Assembly: GCF_947507565.1 (NCBI RefSeq)
Contig: NC_089181.1
Location: 1,234,536 to 1,298,535 of the forward strand
Source: Oscarella lobularis
Lineage: Eukaryota > Porifera > Homoscleromorpha > Homosclerophorida > Oscarellidae
DNA: 64,000 nucleotides
Reading direction: 5' to 3'
In this document: positions 1-9,945 of the stretch, piece by piece
How the letters are laid out: every line of letters begins with the position of its first letter
Position numbering within the stretch: the stretch's first letter is position 1
Translations under genes and position numbers: made by a program
The notes under the pieces: model-generated
What the model was told of the DNA's origin: nothing
Seen by the model: only the letters and a program-made list of their open reading frames with translations
Databases searched by the model: none

Positions 1-51
1 GCTCGAAAATTCGTCGAAAATCGGCTTCTAACGCGTCGCGGCGGAGGAGTT

Positions 52-208
52 TGTTGTGGATTTTGTCACGCATACGTATGTTTAGGATAGTCACGTGTCC
101 CGGGAATTGACCCCGGCGTGACCAGAGAAGTAAACCAACACACTTAACTCTTCAGCGCGATCCGCTCCCTCGTCGCCCTCCAAACACCCCAGTCGACCCA
201 GCACAACA
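52..208 (+). repeat. 5' LTR (157 bp)
   Basis: It begins TGTTGTGG, ends GCACAACA and is preceded by GAGTT. It is unusually short for a gypsy LTR. It matches 1828-1984 at 151 of 157 positions by eye. Confidence 0.92.
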
Positions 209-210
209 TC

Positions 211-228
211 TGGTGGAGAATCCGGGTA
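211..228 (+). other. Primer binding site (tRNA)
   Basis: TGGTGGAGAATCCGGGTA lies two bases after the 5' LTR. The leading TGG matches the CCA end of a tRNA, and the position is where gypsy elements prime minus-strand synthesis. The tRNA species was not identified. Confidence 0.7.
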
Positions 229-670
229 GCCGCGCGCGTCGAAGGGGACTGACGCTGTCTGCGGCGTCCGAGCCGGCCGATCGACGAACTAACGGCTGGA
301 TCTCCCGTCGTCGGTCGGGTAGCGCTAACTGTTCGGCGACGCTGGGTGGCGTCGTCGTCTCCCCGCTGGCTACGACGACGAAAAGAACGACTGCGGTCGG
401 CCGCGCGTGGCCTATGACGGGGGAGGTCCACGCGAGCCATAACAACGGCTCGCGCGGACCACGCGCAACAGTCGGAGCGCACGAGCCTAACGGCACGATA
501 CCGAAGGCGAAGAAGAAACCTACGCCGGTAGCGCGCTACGCCATATCGCCGTACGTCCGACGAAGACTACGATCGGCGCCCATCACGCCGACGACGCCGG
601 CGAGAAGAAAACCGATGACGCCAGCGGCGCGAAGAGGACAAGCGAAGGGGACGGCAAAGACGCAACGCCC

Positions 671-1480
671 TTGCGACGGCAGGCTAGCGTCCGACGGCGC
701 CAAGATCACTCGCGCTCACTCGATAAAGTGACGAACGAATGTTTGACCGTGGGAACAGGCGCGCAATACACGAAATCGGAGAAGAGTAGGCGAACTTCAA
801 TCGATCACAATCGCCGCGAGACAGCGCGGACGACGAGCCGTAGCCGTTCAGACGCGTCGGATCTGGACACGATCATCCGACCTCAATCTCGTCTTCTTGA
901 AGAGCTTGTGGAACATCAGCGAAAAATACAAGAGGACGCTCGAGACTACGGACTGGAAGTCACGAAACGTATCGATATCGCTCGGCGATTCCAACTCGAC
1001 GCCGACCGAAAGAGAAAAGAACATTATGATCGATCACATCACCAGGTCGAATTTCTACCTGGCAGCTTGGTTCTACTCCATCGACCAGTTCTTTCGCCCG
1101 GTCTCGCTACGAAAATGCAGAATAAGTTCACCGGCCCGTATCGTGTGGCTTGTCGATTGTCGGACGTCACGTACGAACTTCAGAATCTTGATACCCAAAG
1201 ACCCGTTCTCACTCACGTGCAACGGATTGTTCCTTATTTTCTTCCAGAGTTGGTCGATGCGAATGGTCATGCTCGTGTCGCTCTGAATTCTACACCACAC
1301 GACGGTGGGTGTGTCACGATGGATCTCGGATCAACACGTCGCGCCCGGTCTACGTCTCCCGTTGAAATTGAACGGCGGGTTAAACGTCGCCTATCGTGCC
1401 CGGAGTTGACGGCGTGCCAAGATCAATGGACGTCGGGATCATCGATGGAGTTGCTGTTCCCAACACCGAATTCACAGTGA
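671..1480 (+). pseudogene. Gypsy integrase C-terminal remnant
   Basis: An open frame of 269 codons. The middle part, about residues 75-190, reads as the end of a Ty3/gypsy polyprotein: a charged helix with KRKEHYDRSHH, then LVLLHRP, KFTGPYRVACRLSDVTYEL and a closing VPYFLPEL. This is the small beta-barrel (GPY/F-type) DNA-binding domain that follows the integrase core. The catalytic core, RNase H, reverse transcriptase and protease are absent, so the frame starts in fused non-homologous sequence and its ATG has no support as a real start. The last 70 codons are not recognised. It lies between the LTRs at 52-208 and 1828-1984. Confidence 0.75.
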
Positions 1481-1812
1481 CGCGACGGCGTAGACCCATT
1501 GGCCAGAGGAGCCTTTCCGCGCTCGTGGACCAGCCCATTCGTCATCATCTTCATCATTTGTCACCAATACACCGGAACCTCTTTTCAGCTCAAAGTCGAC
1601 TACGCGTTTGGATGGTCGCCCAGTGAGGCGCACCGCAGGTCAAGCCGCCCAGCGCTACGCTGATGAATATTGAAGCTATGTCTATCTCTCACTTTACTTT
1701 ACCCCTTTTTCTTTTTTTTTCCTTCTTTTGTTTTTTTCACGGTCGTTAGAACGTGACGTCTGTCTGTGGCGGCCCTGTTCTTTTCCTGCACCCGGTCTGG
1801 GGGCAGCCCGCT

Positions 1813-1827
1813 GGAACAAGGAGGGCT
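1813..1827 (+). other. Polypurine tract
   Basis: GGAACAAGGAGGGCT ends immediately before the 3' LTR, the position where plus-strand synthesis is primed in LTR retrotransposons. It is purine-rich apart from the C at 1817 and the final CT. Confidence 0.65.
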
Positions 1828-1984
1828 TGTTGTGGATGTTGTCACGCATGCGTTTGTTTAGGATAGTCACGTGTCCCGGGAATTGACCCCGGCGTGACCA
1901 GAGAAGTAAACCAACACACTCAACTCTTCAGCGCCATCCGCTCCCTCGTCGCCCTCCAAACACCCCGGTCGACCCAGCACAACA
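1828..1984 (+). repeat. 3' LTR (157 bp)
   Basis: It has the same length and termini as the 5' LTR, differs at six positions, and is followed by the target duplication GAGTT at 1985-1989. Confidence 0.92.
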
Positions 1985-1989
1985 GAGTT

Positions 1990-3650
1990 CGTCGACTAAG
2001 TCGTCACGCGACGCGCGCGCAAGATCGCCGCTTCGCTATTAGTGCAGCAGATGTAGCGACCGTGAATTGCCAGCTTCTCTTGCGTAGTGCAATCTGCTGT
2101 CTCGTCAAACATTAAAGCAAAATGCTCCGAATCCTTCAATTTTCGAGGGTTCTTTCTTCAGAGAGCTCAGATATGACGTAAAGCATCTCTTGTATCGATT
2201 TGTAACTGGTTTAGATAGCATTTAGAGCTACTCTAATGTTTTCTTTACTTTCTACTCCCAACCACGAAGCCAGATCTAGGATCGGTTCAAAATTGGTAGT
2301 GTGAGCCAAACGCCGCTTAGTAATAAAATACAGACAACCGATTGCTTGCTCGATTCCTTCAGCAGGAACAACAGGATTTATTCCAAACGCAACGTTTGGC
2401 TTTGAAGCGGGACGCTCCAACTTTACACACGTGATGTGTGACTCGCATTCTTCGTGTCTAATTATACTTCAAGCCGTTATCGCGTACAGGGCTTCTTCCT
2501 TGAATGGCCTAGCTCCAGAGCGGTGCTTCTAGCAAATACTACATGTCATGCCCCTTGTACAACGATCGTACTTGAGCCAGCTTCTCCCTGTTAGCCACAC
2601 AATTCGAAATCAGGACGATCGCTTTGAATTCGAACTCTTAGAAGTAGGACGACTTGAAGTAGACGCCGCTACGTGAATCTCATTCTCGGCGTCGTTACCG
2701 TCGTCGATAAGCTCACTGTCCTCGTGTCGTTAACTGTTACAGAAAGTGTTGCAGCTGTTCGAGCTATTTGGAACAGGCATTACAAGAGACTCGGCTGTGC
2801 AATTGCTGAGAGACGCTAGCGGAGACGTAGAAGTAGCAGCATCGGTGTTTCTTGAAGCAGATAAGAGTCTTGAATAAATCACTGAAGTTGAATGATTGTA
2901 GCTGTAATTCTGGACGACGATGACCATTTTTTTAACGTTGAGTCTTTGAGCGCATTTGTCGACGAGATCAGGTCAAAATTTGGTACGAAGTTTTCAACGC
3001 TTTACGTAGAACGGAGCGGGAATAGCCTGGAAGTAGCACTAAAATTTTAAAAAATGCCGTAACGTCAAGTTCCTGCGCAACGGAATAAAGGAGCACGCAA
3101 TCGACGCTGGTGGTCTCTCCAGAGAGTTATAGTGCGTTCACACTAGACAAAACAACCGAACCGGACTGTGCTATCATGCTCGCTCGAAATGTGATTGCCG
3201 TTGGTTCCGTCGTCGTACCACCGCATAGACTTACGAAGTCATCTAGTGTGAGATCGGCTAAACCAATAATTAACGTGAAACAGGTATGCCACAAGACGCA
3301 AAACAGGAACTCAACTGTAGATTCTTGCTAAGAAAATCGTGGCAAAGAATCAGGAGAGCGAGTCCTTAAAAGAAACAGCAGCTACATTTTTTTAAGTGCC
3401 AAGTTTGCAATTGAAGAGGGGAAATTTTGCGTGTTGTTAAAAAAAAACATGGCTCGAAGAAAAAGGGACCGGAGATTCTGCACGTGATCACTCTATGTAA
3501 CCTAGGTTGTACGCTTACGAACCTTACATCATCGGAGTGCTACGGGAATGAGGATTTCAATGATTTCATTCGCGTCGCCGTAGAACAAATGTCGTAGAAG
3601 CTAGCGCGCTTTAAACTTAGGAACTTTCTGCGTGGGTGCACTGTACGCTA
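1990..3650. other. Intergenic stretch with no intact gene
   Basis: No frame of convincing length is present apart from the short relic at 2211-2420. The minus frame at 2730-2927 is rich in Ser and Asn and matches nothing I recognise. Short T and A runs are scattered through the stretch. I see no RNA gene. Confidence 0.5.
2211..2420 (-). pseudogene. Possible hAT-like transposase relic
   Basis: A 69-codon minus-strand frame contains a segment of the type AIGCLYFITKRRLAHTTNF followed by EPILDLASWLG. This is reminiscent of the 'lives on as a helper, meets hosts' segment near the N-terminus of ZNF862/KIAA1586-type hAT transposases, where an amphipathic helix precedes HTT and a Leu-rich stretch. 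No catalytic residues are present, and the sequence on both sides is not open. The assignment rests on pattern memory only, and a chance frame is possible. Confidence 0.28.
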
Positions 3651-3675
3651 GAATAGGGCTTGTGCATGACGTCAC
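3651..3675 (+). repeat. Left terminal inverted repeat
   Basis: It starts GAATAGGGCTTGTGCATGAC just after a TA. Nineteen bases match the right end perfectly, and a partly matching GTCACA block follows. Confidence 0.85.
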
Positions 3676-3687
3676 ACGCGCGCGTTT

Positions 3688-5565
3688 ATGGGTGGCAAGA
3701 ACACTAACTTGTCTGGGTGGCACGCCCGTACTATCTTTTCCGCGCCCCAATCTGGCAAACCGATCGCAGAAATGTCGTCGCGAACCCTCAGTCCCTACTT
3801 TCGAAGTCTTCCATATCTCGCGAAAGGTTGCTATTTGAAGAAACTGGGCATGCTCGGTGTCGATTTCAGCGATCCGTACTCGATGGCCGATAAAGGAACG
3901 CCTTCCGCAACCACTGTAGAATGGCCCGCCACTGCTTACGGCGATATTTACAATTTTTTAATCAATTCCACCAGTTTGTTTACGCGAGAAACCCTAAAAG
4001 CCTATAAAAGCATGGAGGGCTATAAATACCTGGCTTCCGGTTGGGTGACGGACTTGCGCGTCCTAAAGCTCTCTTCTTTTCTTATCACGGCAAAAGTGAG
4101 GCACTCGCAGTCGTTGCAAGATCCGTTTTTGCTTCCGTGGGTTTGTGCCGAAGACAACGGTACCGTTTTATGTGCGCATTGCACTTGCATGGCGGGTCTG
4201 GGAGAAGCCTGCTCCCACATAGCTGCTGTTCTGTTTGCCATTGACGTGAGAAACAGAATTGATGAAGACACATCCTGCACATCGGTGCCATGCTGGTGGA
4301 CAGATTTGTCGAGCAAAGATGCTTTGTATGCTCCAACCGCCGAGATTGATTTCACTCATCCTAAACGGAAATTGTATAACAGTGGGGCAAAGACTCGAGC
4401 CGTAGAAGTATCTGAACCTTGCCAAAAGCCGTCGGCGAACGAGCTTGCTGAATTTTATGAGGAACTCGGCGAGTGCAAGAATCCGTCCATACTGTCTTTA
4501 CAGCCAGCATTTCTCTCGCGCTTTTCATCGCAAAGCGTACCAGCAATTCTTTCCGATCTGTACAACGACTCCATGGCTAGCTTACCATACACTGACCTGG
4601 TGAACGCTGGCGAAGTCATATTTGATGAAATTGAGGTTACTGAAGATCACTGCAAAACAATCGAGCAGGAAACTCGAGCTCAATCAAAGAGTCGTCGATG
4701 GTTTCTGTACCGTACTGGACGCGTGACTGCATCGAACTTTAAAGCTGCTGCTAAAACTAATTCTGAAGCGTCCCTGCCGTCAATATCTCTCATTAAACGT
4801 GTCTGCTATCCGGAGATTTATAAATTTTACTCTTCGGCAACGTCGTGGGGTATTGATCACGAAGGGCAGGCTCTGGAGCAGTATTCCGAACGAAAATCGT
4901 CGTTGCACATGAATTTATTGGTTTCAAAATGCGGTTTGATCGTTAATCGTCGGTATGCTCACCTCGGCGCGTCTCCGAACGCATTGATTTCCTGCGATTG
5001 TTGCGGAAAGGGCGTTGTCGAAATTAAGTGCCCTTTCCGATGTAAGGAAGAATCAATCAGGGAGGTCGCTTCAAAGGGAGATTTCTGCTTGAAGGTGTCG
5101 TCAAATGGTGAACTGTCCTTAGACACAACCCACAGTTACTATTATCAAATACAACTCCAGATGTTTCTTTCATCGACGACGTATGGAGGTTTTATTGTTT
5201 GGGCGCCTGCAGCTTTCCACGTTGAGCGAATTGTGGTGGACAACGATTTTGTTCGTACCGCTACTGAACGTGTCAACCATTTTTACCTTGTTGGTTTAAT
5301 GCCTGAATTGTTAGGAAAATGGTATACGCAACAAAGACCGACGTTGCGACAAGGTGACGATACAGGAGACCAAGACGATGAACAGTACTGCTTCTGCAAA
5401 AGAGACGACGTCGAGGGAGATATGATAGAGTGCGGAAATGGTACCTGTATTATCCAGTGGTTTCATTAGCGATGCCTACGTCTGTCAAAGGTTCCAAAAG
5501 GTAAATGGTATTGCCCCGAGTGCCGGCAAAGCAGATCTTCAAAGAAAAAGACACTTTCCAAATAG
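3688..5565 (+). pseudogene. SWIM-YqaJ-PHD protein of ISL2EU transposon, nonsense in PHD finger
   Basis: The open frame runs 3688-5469 (593 codons); the ATG at 3772 gives a more protein-like N-terminus. A SWIM zinc finger (CTCMAGLGEACSH) lies near residues 164-177. A YqaJ/lambda-exonuclease-like nuclease domain covers about residues 330-540, with WFLYRTGRVTASNF, SWGIDHE, GASPNAL, VEIKCPF and YYYQIQLQMF. In that family the SP-D motif supplies a metal-binding Asp; here residue 431 is Asn (AAC). A PHD finger opens at the end (CFCKRDDVEGDMIEC, then WFH). TAG at 5467-5469 then interrupts it, and the same frame continues with the missing Cys residues (RCLRLS, WYCPEC) to a second stop at 5563-5565. 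It is the partner gene of the transposase at 5582-7113. The nuclease is thought to assist transposition, but this is inferred from the family. Confidence 0.82.
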
Positions 5566-5581
5566 CAATACATTAACATAC

Positions 5582-7113
5582 TCAAACCGCAGGAATAATA
5601 GATTCGCAACAGTTGCATAGTGCGCAACCTACAAAGGCTATTTTGTCCAGAATACTCACACCCGAACCGTCGGTACACTTGATGAATTCGATCGGGACGG
5701 TGGAGCTTAGAATAGTGTATTTTCCTCGTAGAAGGGAGATTGCTCGCTCAATGTGGATTCTGACACGCGATAGCTTTCTCGCTAAATCCACATCTTCTTT
5801 CGGAAGTTGTTTTCGACCCTTTGTAAAAGGCGGAATCTTCAGGACTGCCCCGTAGGATCCGACAGATTGCGCGATATTGAAGCCTCTGTCCGCTAACAGT
5901 TCATCGCCCGGCAGAAGTTTACGTAAAATGCCATATTGCTCAGTCAAATATTTATCTGACGTTCTGCCGCCCCAGCCTCTTGATATGAACGTGATGACTC
6001 CGGTAGGACAAATAGAAATTAAAAATTTGACTGTTTGATGATGCTTGTAGTTTGAATACGACTGTGCTTTAGCTTTAAGGTCGCTTGGTCGTTCTGCGAA
6101 AACTTCAAAACAGTCTATGATGGCGATGCATCGCGGGAAAGAGCTCTTGAATTGCCTTGGCAGCACTTGACGCAATATTTCCTGATCAGGCCATTGCACG
6201 AGAGGACTTAATCGAATATACAAGATATTAAGCCATCTATGAAAGTATCGGCTGAATGTTGTCTGGTCAACATTCAGTCTGTAAGCAATATCCTGATGTG
6301 TCAAATTCAGCCTCAGTTTGCTGAGAACGGCAACAAACTGGCTAAATAGAGGAACAGCATACGTTGACGAATTTGCATCCAGGGAACGAGATGCCAGTCT
6401 AAACACAGCATGGAGATGCCTATAAGATGGCAATCCTGTATAAATTTAACTCTGTCATGGTCGTTGCTTAGACGTTCTTGCGAGAAGTCGGAAACTGCAG
6501 AGTCTTTGAGGAGCTGCATTTCTTGCCGCATTTGATTGCACTCATCCAGTGCTGATTGAATGTCCTCACCAGACATATCAGTCTGAGTCCCCACCGAGAT
6601 ACATTCTTTGTTTAAGTCGTCGACAGTTCCGCCCAATCTCAAAAAAGCGGAGGCGGCGCGATGTGCCTCTTCTGCAGCTTCTTCAGCAGCCGCTCTGGAA
6701 CGGGTGAAAGCACGCTCTCTTTGTTCTTGACGCCTCACTTTCGCCGCCTTCTGTTGCGCAGCGGCGTTGCGCAGACGAACTTCTGTACATGATACGCGAC
6801 GCTCGTATGAATGGACGTTCGCCAATTGCGCGGCCTTCGCAGGGCTAGACGTGAATGTAAAGACACTAGGAACGTAATCGGGCGAAAGTGGATCTTTCGA
6901 TCGCTTGCCCCAAACGAAATGACGAGAGCAGACGTAGCTGTACTCAGTCGGCTGCCAACTAACACGTCGTATGGCCTGCACCCATCGTTTTCGCAACTCT
7001 GTACCTTCAGGTGGAAACCTGTAGAAGCTCAGTTTCGATGAAGGAACACAGCGCGACGTGCAGTTCACTGCGAAACAGGACTTCACCATGCCACCCACTA
7101 AAGGTGTCGACAA
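5582..7113 (-). pseudogene. THAP-domain DDE transposase (ISL2EU type), one frameshift
   Basis: Read from 7113 downward, the N-terminus is a THAP zinc finger (CFAVNC, YRFPPEG, VCSRHF) in the first 85 or so residues. An Ala/Arg-rich coiled coil follows, then a helical region (LTHQDIAYRLNVDQTTFSRY). The last part is a DDE_Tnp_4-type catalytic core: Asp in AIIDCFEVF, Asp in ELLADRGF and Glu in RIHIERAISLLRGKY. The frame shifts near 6441-6446. There AAATTTATACAGG lacks one T relative to a reading that joins KF smoothly to TGLPSYRHLHAVF in the next frame. The full protein would be about 500 residues. It is convergent with the YqaJ gene, their stops about 17 bp apart. A one-base sequencing error in the T run would make it intact. 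Confidence 0.85.
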
Positions 7114-7132
7114 CAGGTCACGTGGTATTGTG

Positions 7133-7157
7133 ACGCGTCATGCACAAGCCCTATCCC
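7133..7157 (-). repeat. Right terminal inverted repeat
   Basis: Inverted match of the left end, 19 bases perfect (7136-7154), followed outward by TCCC and a TA. Confidence 0.85.
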
Positions 7158-7159
7158 TA

Positions 7160-8129
7160 GCACATCCGGGACATGTGCCCGGGAGCACATGCTACCGCTT
7201 TGAAATCCCTTCAATAATATTAGATAATGATTACAAAATGATTTTTATTTACCATCTGAGCCTGTTTAGAGTTCGTCGAAGAGACGTTGGATTGTTCGAC
7301 AAGCAGCGTAGACGACGATCAAGAGAACGTTTAACGGAGTCACGTCGATCGAAATTTCAAGCAAATACGCCAATTCTCGAGATAATAGGGAACAACAAGA
7401 AACGCATTTCATAAAATGCCAGGGGCTAGGAATCGAAACGAGCCAGAAAAAAGGCACAGATTCTAAATAGAAAAAGAATGAACGAACGCATAAACCAAAA
7501 TCGAATTTCAGCTATTGGAATTACGAATGAACGTGAACCATCACAAAGTCGCTTGACACGGAACTCTCAAGTTCTATAGGTAAGAAAGTTGTCACAAGCA
7601 CAAAAGTTTTTTCGTGATCGATCGGACATTTATATCGTATTGAAAACCTTGGGGGTGCATGTGTTGGGTTCTGTATTTTCGCGCTTTTACATTATCCCGT
7701 ATATTATTGAAGGGCGGAGCTTCCCACGAAAAAGAGAAGTCTTTAGCATTACTAAAGACCCAGAAAACGCCGCTTCGCCAATTTCAGTGTTGCTAACGAG
7801 ATTAGCGCGCGCTTTATTGGATCCGGGGCATAAAGTGAATTCGTGACGACAACGACAACGCCGACAACGCCGACTACGACGACTACGACGACTACGACGA
7901 CGACTACGACGACGACGACGACGAGCGACATGTATCAGCGACTTCAGGACAACGGACGATTTCGTCGACTACATCGCCTACGACTGCATTCGCTTCGAAA
8001 TCTACGGCAATCGTAGTATAGGCTTCTCCGAGGCGCTGATTCAGCGCTCAAAAATCGATCGCTATCTGAAAGGCATATAGCAGAAGGAGAAAAAGAGAGA
8101 CGTAGTATTATTTCTATTATTCTGCGTAG
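7160..8129. other. Stretch without a recognisable gene
   Basis: Short frames only. It contains the low-complexity GAC/TAC repeat at 7846-7925, and I recognise no further mobile-element ends. Confidence 0.5.
7846..7925 (+). repeat. Imperfect trinucleotide repeat (GAC/TAC)n
   Basis: About 25 units of ACGACG/ACTACG type, for example GACTACGACGACTACGACG. Simple sequence. Confidence 0.85.
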
Positions 8130-8267
8130 GTGGAGCGAAGTGCTGAAGCGATTTGAAGTGATCGTCGAAGGGATGGAGCTGAACGAGACGGGCGAATATG
8201 CGCCAGTGCAGCTGGTCGAACGACCGGACAACAAAACGGGCGGAATATTTCTTCTCAAGCAGGACCG
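8130..8267 (+). pseudogene. Possible kinesin-3 (KIF1/KIF13-like) exon fragment
   Basis: A TTCTGCGTAG acceptor-like end at 8120-8129 precedes a frame reading WSEVLKRFEVIVEGMELNE, then TGEYAPVQLVERPDN and KTGGIFLLKQ. Kinesin-3 motors have a conserved segment after the motor and FHA parts of the form 'GEYxPVEl...TGGiFqLRQG', which this resembles closely. The frame stops soon after (TGA at 8281) and no neighbouring kinesin exons were found, so it may be a stranded exon of a broken gene. A single short exon cannot settle the identity. Confidence 0.42.
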
Positions 8268-8902
8268 TACCCCATCTTCCTGACGACGCGTCTATTTTCA
8301 TCACTATCCGCAACGGCGTAAGATGCGAGACTGTCTCTACACTTCCTTGCCAAGCCCTTGACTGCTTTTTCCTTGAAGGAGTTATGACGTATGACCTCGG
8401 CCTTTTGTATCCAATATGAACCTAATGATAAACAGTGATTTTAGAGCGTATAAAGTAACCTTTTACGTACTGTCACAGAAGGAGACTTGGAAGCAATCAT
8501 GTGCGGCGTCGTTACACCTGCTCTACCGGGAGTAGTCGGATCAGAGGGCGCCGCATGAGAAGTGGACAACGCCCCCGGCAGCTCTTCATATAGGCGCTGT
8601 TTCAAGGCAAGACATCGACTGTACGCTGCAAAGCATTTCCTGGACATGTATCTCGCCCCGTTCACTTCCATCGGCGGCTGACCAGACTTCTCCTCGACGA
8701 GAGCTTTCCAGAACGACATCAGTGGAATCGCTGACGGATTCTCAAGCAGACGTCTTTCTCGTGGCCGGGAAGAGAGGTCCTTTCCTCACGCGACGCAAGT
8801 GATGTTCAACAGTGCACTCGACATGTGCGTGAAGGCGTGGGACAAAAGGTGGGCATATATAATTACTTAATTTTATTGGTACATGCCACTGGTACAGACT
8901 GA
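8268..8902. other. Unassigned stretch with an unrecognised minus-strand frame
   Basis: A 92-codon minus frame (8441-8719) includes YMSRKCFAAYSRCLALKQRL, which looks protein-like (mixed helix, few rare residues), but I do not recognise the family. Nothing upstream of it extends the frame. Confidence 0.35.
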
Positions 8903-9405
8903 GTGTGCGCAGGTGACCAGACCCTTTTCCTCCCCGAGCGAAGAGGTCTGGCCCCCAGACTAATCACAGCTAAGGAAGAGCTCGAAGACAAGATGAAAAG
9001 CACTAAGACAAATGAACCAAATATTGAAGAGAATCTACAGGAAACAGAAGATGAGCCAAAGAGCAAGAGGTCCAAACTTGATGCTTTGCTTGGCATTGAA
9101 GAAACAGGTGGAACTCCTGCCGAAACAAATGAGCTCGAAGAATATTTAGCAGAAAGAAACCAGCCAGGCTGTACCGATCCCCTTTCCTGGGGGGAAAATG
9201 CTGAAAAGAAATTTCCTGGACTTTCTTGCATTGCCAAGCGCCATCTCGGCATTCCCTCAACATATCTACTCCTTCAGAAAGATGTTTTCAAAGGCAGGAG
9301 TAACAGTAACAAAGCAAAGAAGCTGCCTTCACCCATCTAGTGTAGATAAGCTAATTTCTCCACAATCACTTTTTTCTGCAGAAATGACTTTTACTGCACT
9401 TTTTA
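8903..9405 (+). pseudogene. hAT transposase C-terminal (dimerisation) relic
   Basis: The frame 8903-9340 contains LFLPERRGL, an acidic linker, then ELEEYLAERNQPGCTDPL and FPGLSCIAKRHLGIPST. This is the hAT family C-terminal dimerisation domain: 'E...YL...DPL.WW...FP.l..lA...L.ipat...ERvFS.aG'. The next conserved part (FSKAGVTVTKQRSCLHPSSV) continues in another frame from about 9280, so a frameshift breaks it. The WW motif has lost one Trp. The catalytic core upstream is missing. A hAT-like right terminus follows at 9601-9614. Confidence 0.72.
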
Positions 9406-9600
9406 GTCTTCATAGATTTCACCGTATTTTGTCATTCACATTTTTCTGGCAGCGTCTCATTAGATAGCGTTAATTTTAATGTGTTTTAAATATGGTCTAA
9501 CGTTGTATAGAGAAAATAGCATAATTAGTAACGCGCGTTAGCGAAACTTCGAACCTTCGAATGTTAGCGACAACGAAGCTTCGAAGGTTGCATTTTAGCC

Positions 9601-9614
9601 TTCGTTCCAACACT
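9601..9614 (-). repeat. hAT-like right terminus
   Basis: TTCGTTCCAACACT is the inverted form of AGTGTTGGAACGAA, the usual look of hAT ends. The sequence just inside is rich in CGAAGCTTCGAA palindromes. No matching left terminus was found. Confidence 0.5.
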
Positions 9615-9769
9615 AATTACGACTTCTTACAAAACGGCACTGAGGACAGTCGACAGCCTCGGAGTGAAACCATGACTCCGCTGTTCTTGAGTGGAAAAGC
9701 GCTCTGGAAAAAAAAACATGCCAACGCACAGCGAAACAGCAGGCAACAGTTCGCATTTTACGTACTTCG

Positions 9770-9905
9770 GAGGCAACGAGCGCGACTAAGGCGACGAGCA
9801 CCACGAGCACGACGACAGCGACGAGCACGACGAAGGCGACGATCACGTCGACGGCAACTACGAACGAAAAGACGACGACGAAGGCATCGAGCACGACGGC
9901 CAACG
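9770..9905 (+). repeat. Low-complexity GAC/ACG repeat
   Basis: GCGACGAGCACCACGAGCAC-like imperfect repeats. The open frames across it (Arg-rich on plus, Val-rich on minus) are artefacts of the repeat. Confidence 0.8.
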
Positions 9906-9945
9906 CGACGATGGCTAACTCCTCGGCGGAGATGAGCGCTCTAGG

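Larger units (their letters stand above)
52..1984 (+). mobile_element. Ty3/gypsy LTR retrotransposon, internally deleted
   Basis: Two 157-bp direct repeats (52-208 and 1828-1984) start with TG, end with CA and are flanked by the same 5-bp target duplication, GAGTT (47-51 and 1985-1989). A primer-binding-site-like stretch follows the left repeat and a purine-rich tract precedes the right one. The interior is only about 1.6 kb, and the only recognisable protein is the C-terminal end of a Ty3/gypsy integrase. Most of gag-pol is therefore missing and the copy is non-autonomous. The LTRs differ at 6 of 157 positions by eye, so the insertion is neither brand new nor ancient. Confidence 0.9.
3651..7157. 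mobile_element. IS4EU/ISL2EU-type DNA transposon
   Basis: A 3.5-kb element with imperfect terminal inverted repeats that share ATAGGGCTTGTGCATGACG (3653-3671; inverted at 7136-7154). TA dinucleotides flank it at 3649-3650 and 7158-7159. It carries two convergent genes: a SWIM-YqaJ-PHD protein on plus and a THAP plus DDE transposase on minus. This two-gene layout, a THAP/DDE transposase with a YqaJ exonuclease-like partner, is what is known for the ISL2EU (IS4EU) superfamily. Both genes are broken here, so this copy cannot move on its own unless the breaks are sequence errors. Confidence 0.85.

Noticed and set aside
9561-9935. 124-aa Arg-rich and 96-aa Val-rich frames
   Set aside because: They arise from the GAC/ACG low-complexity repeat.
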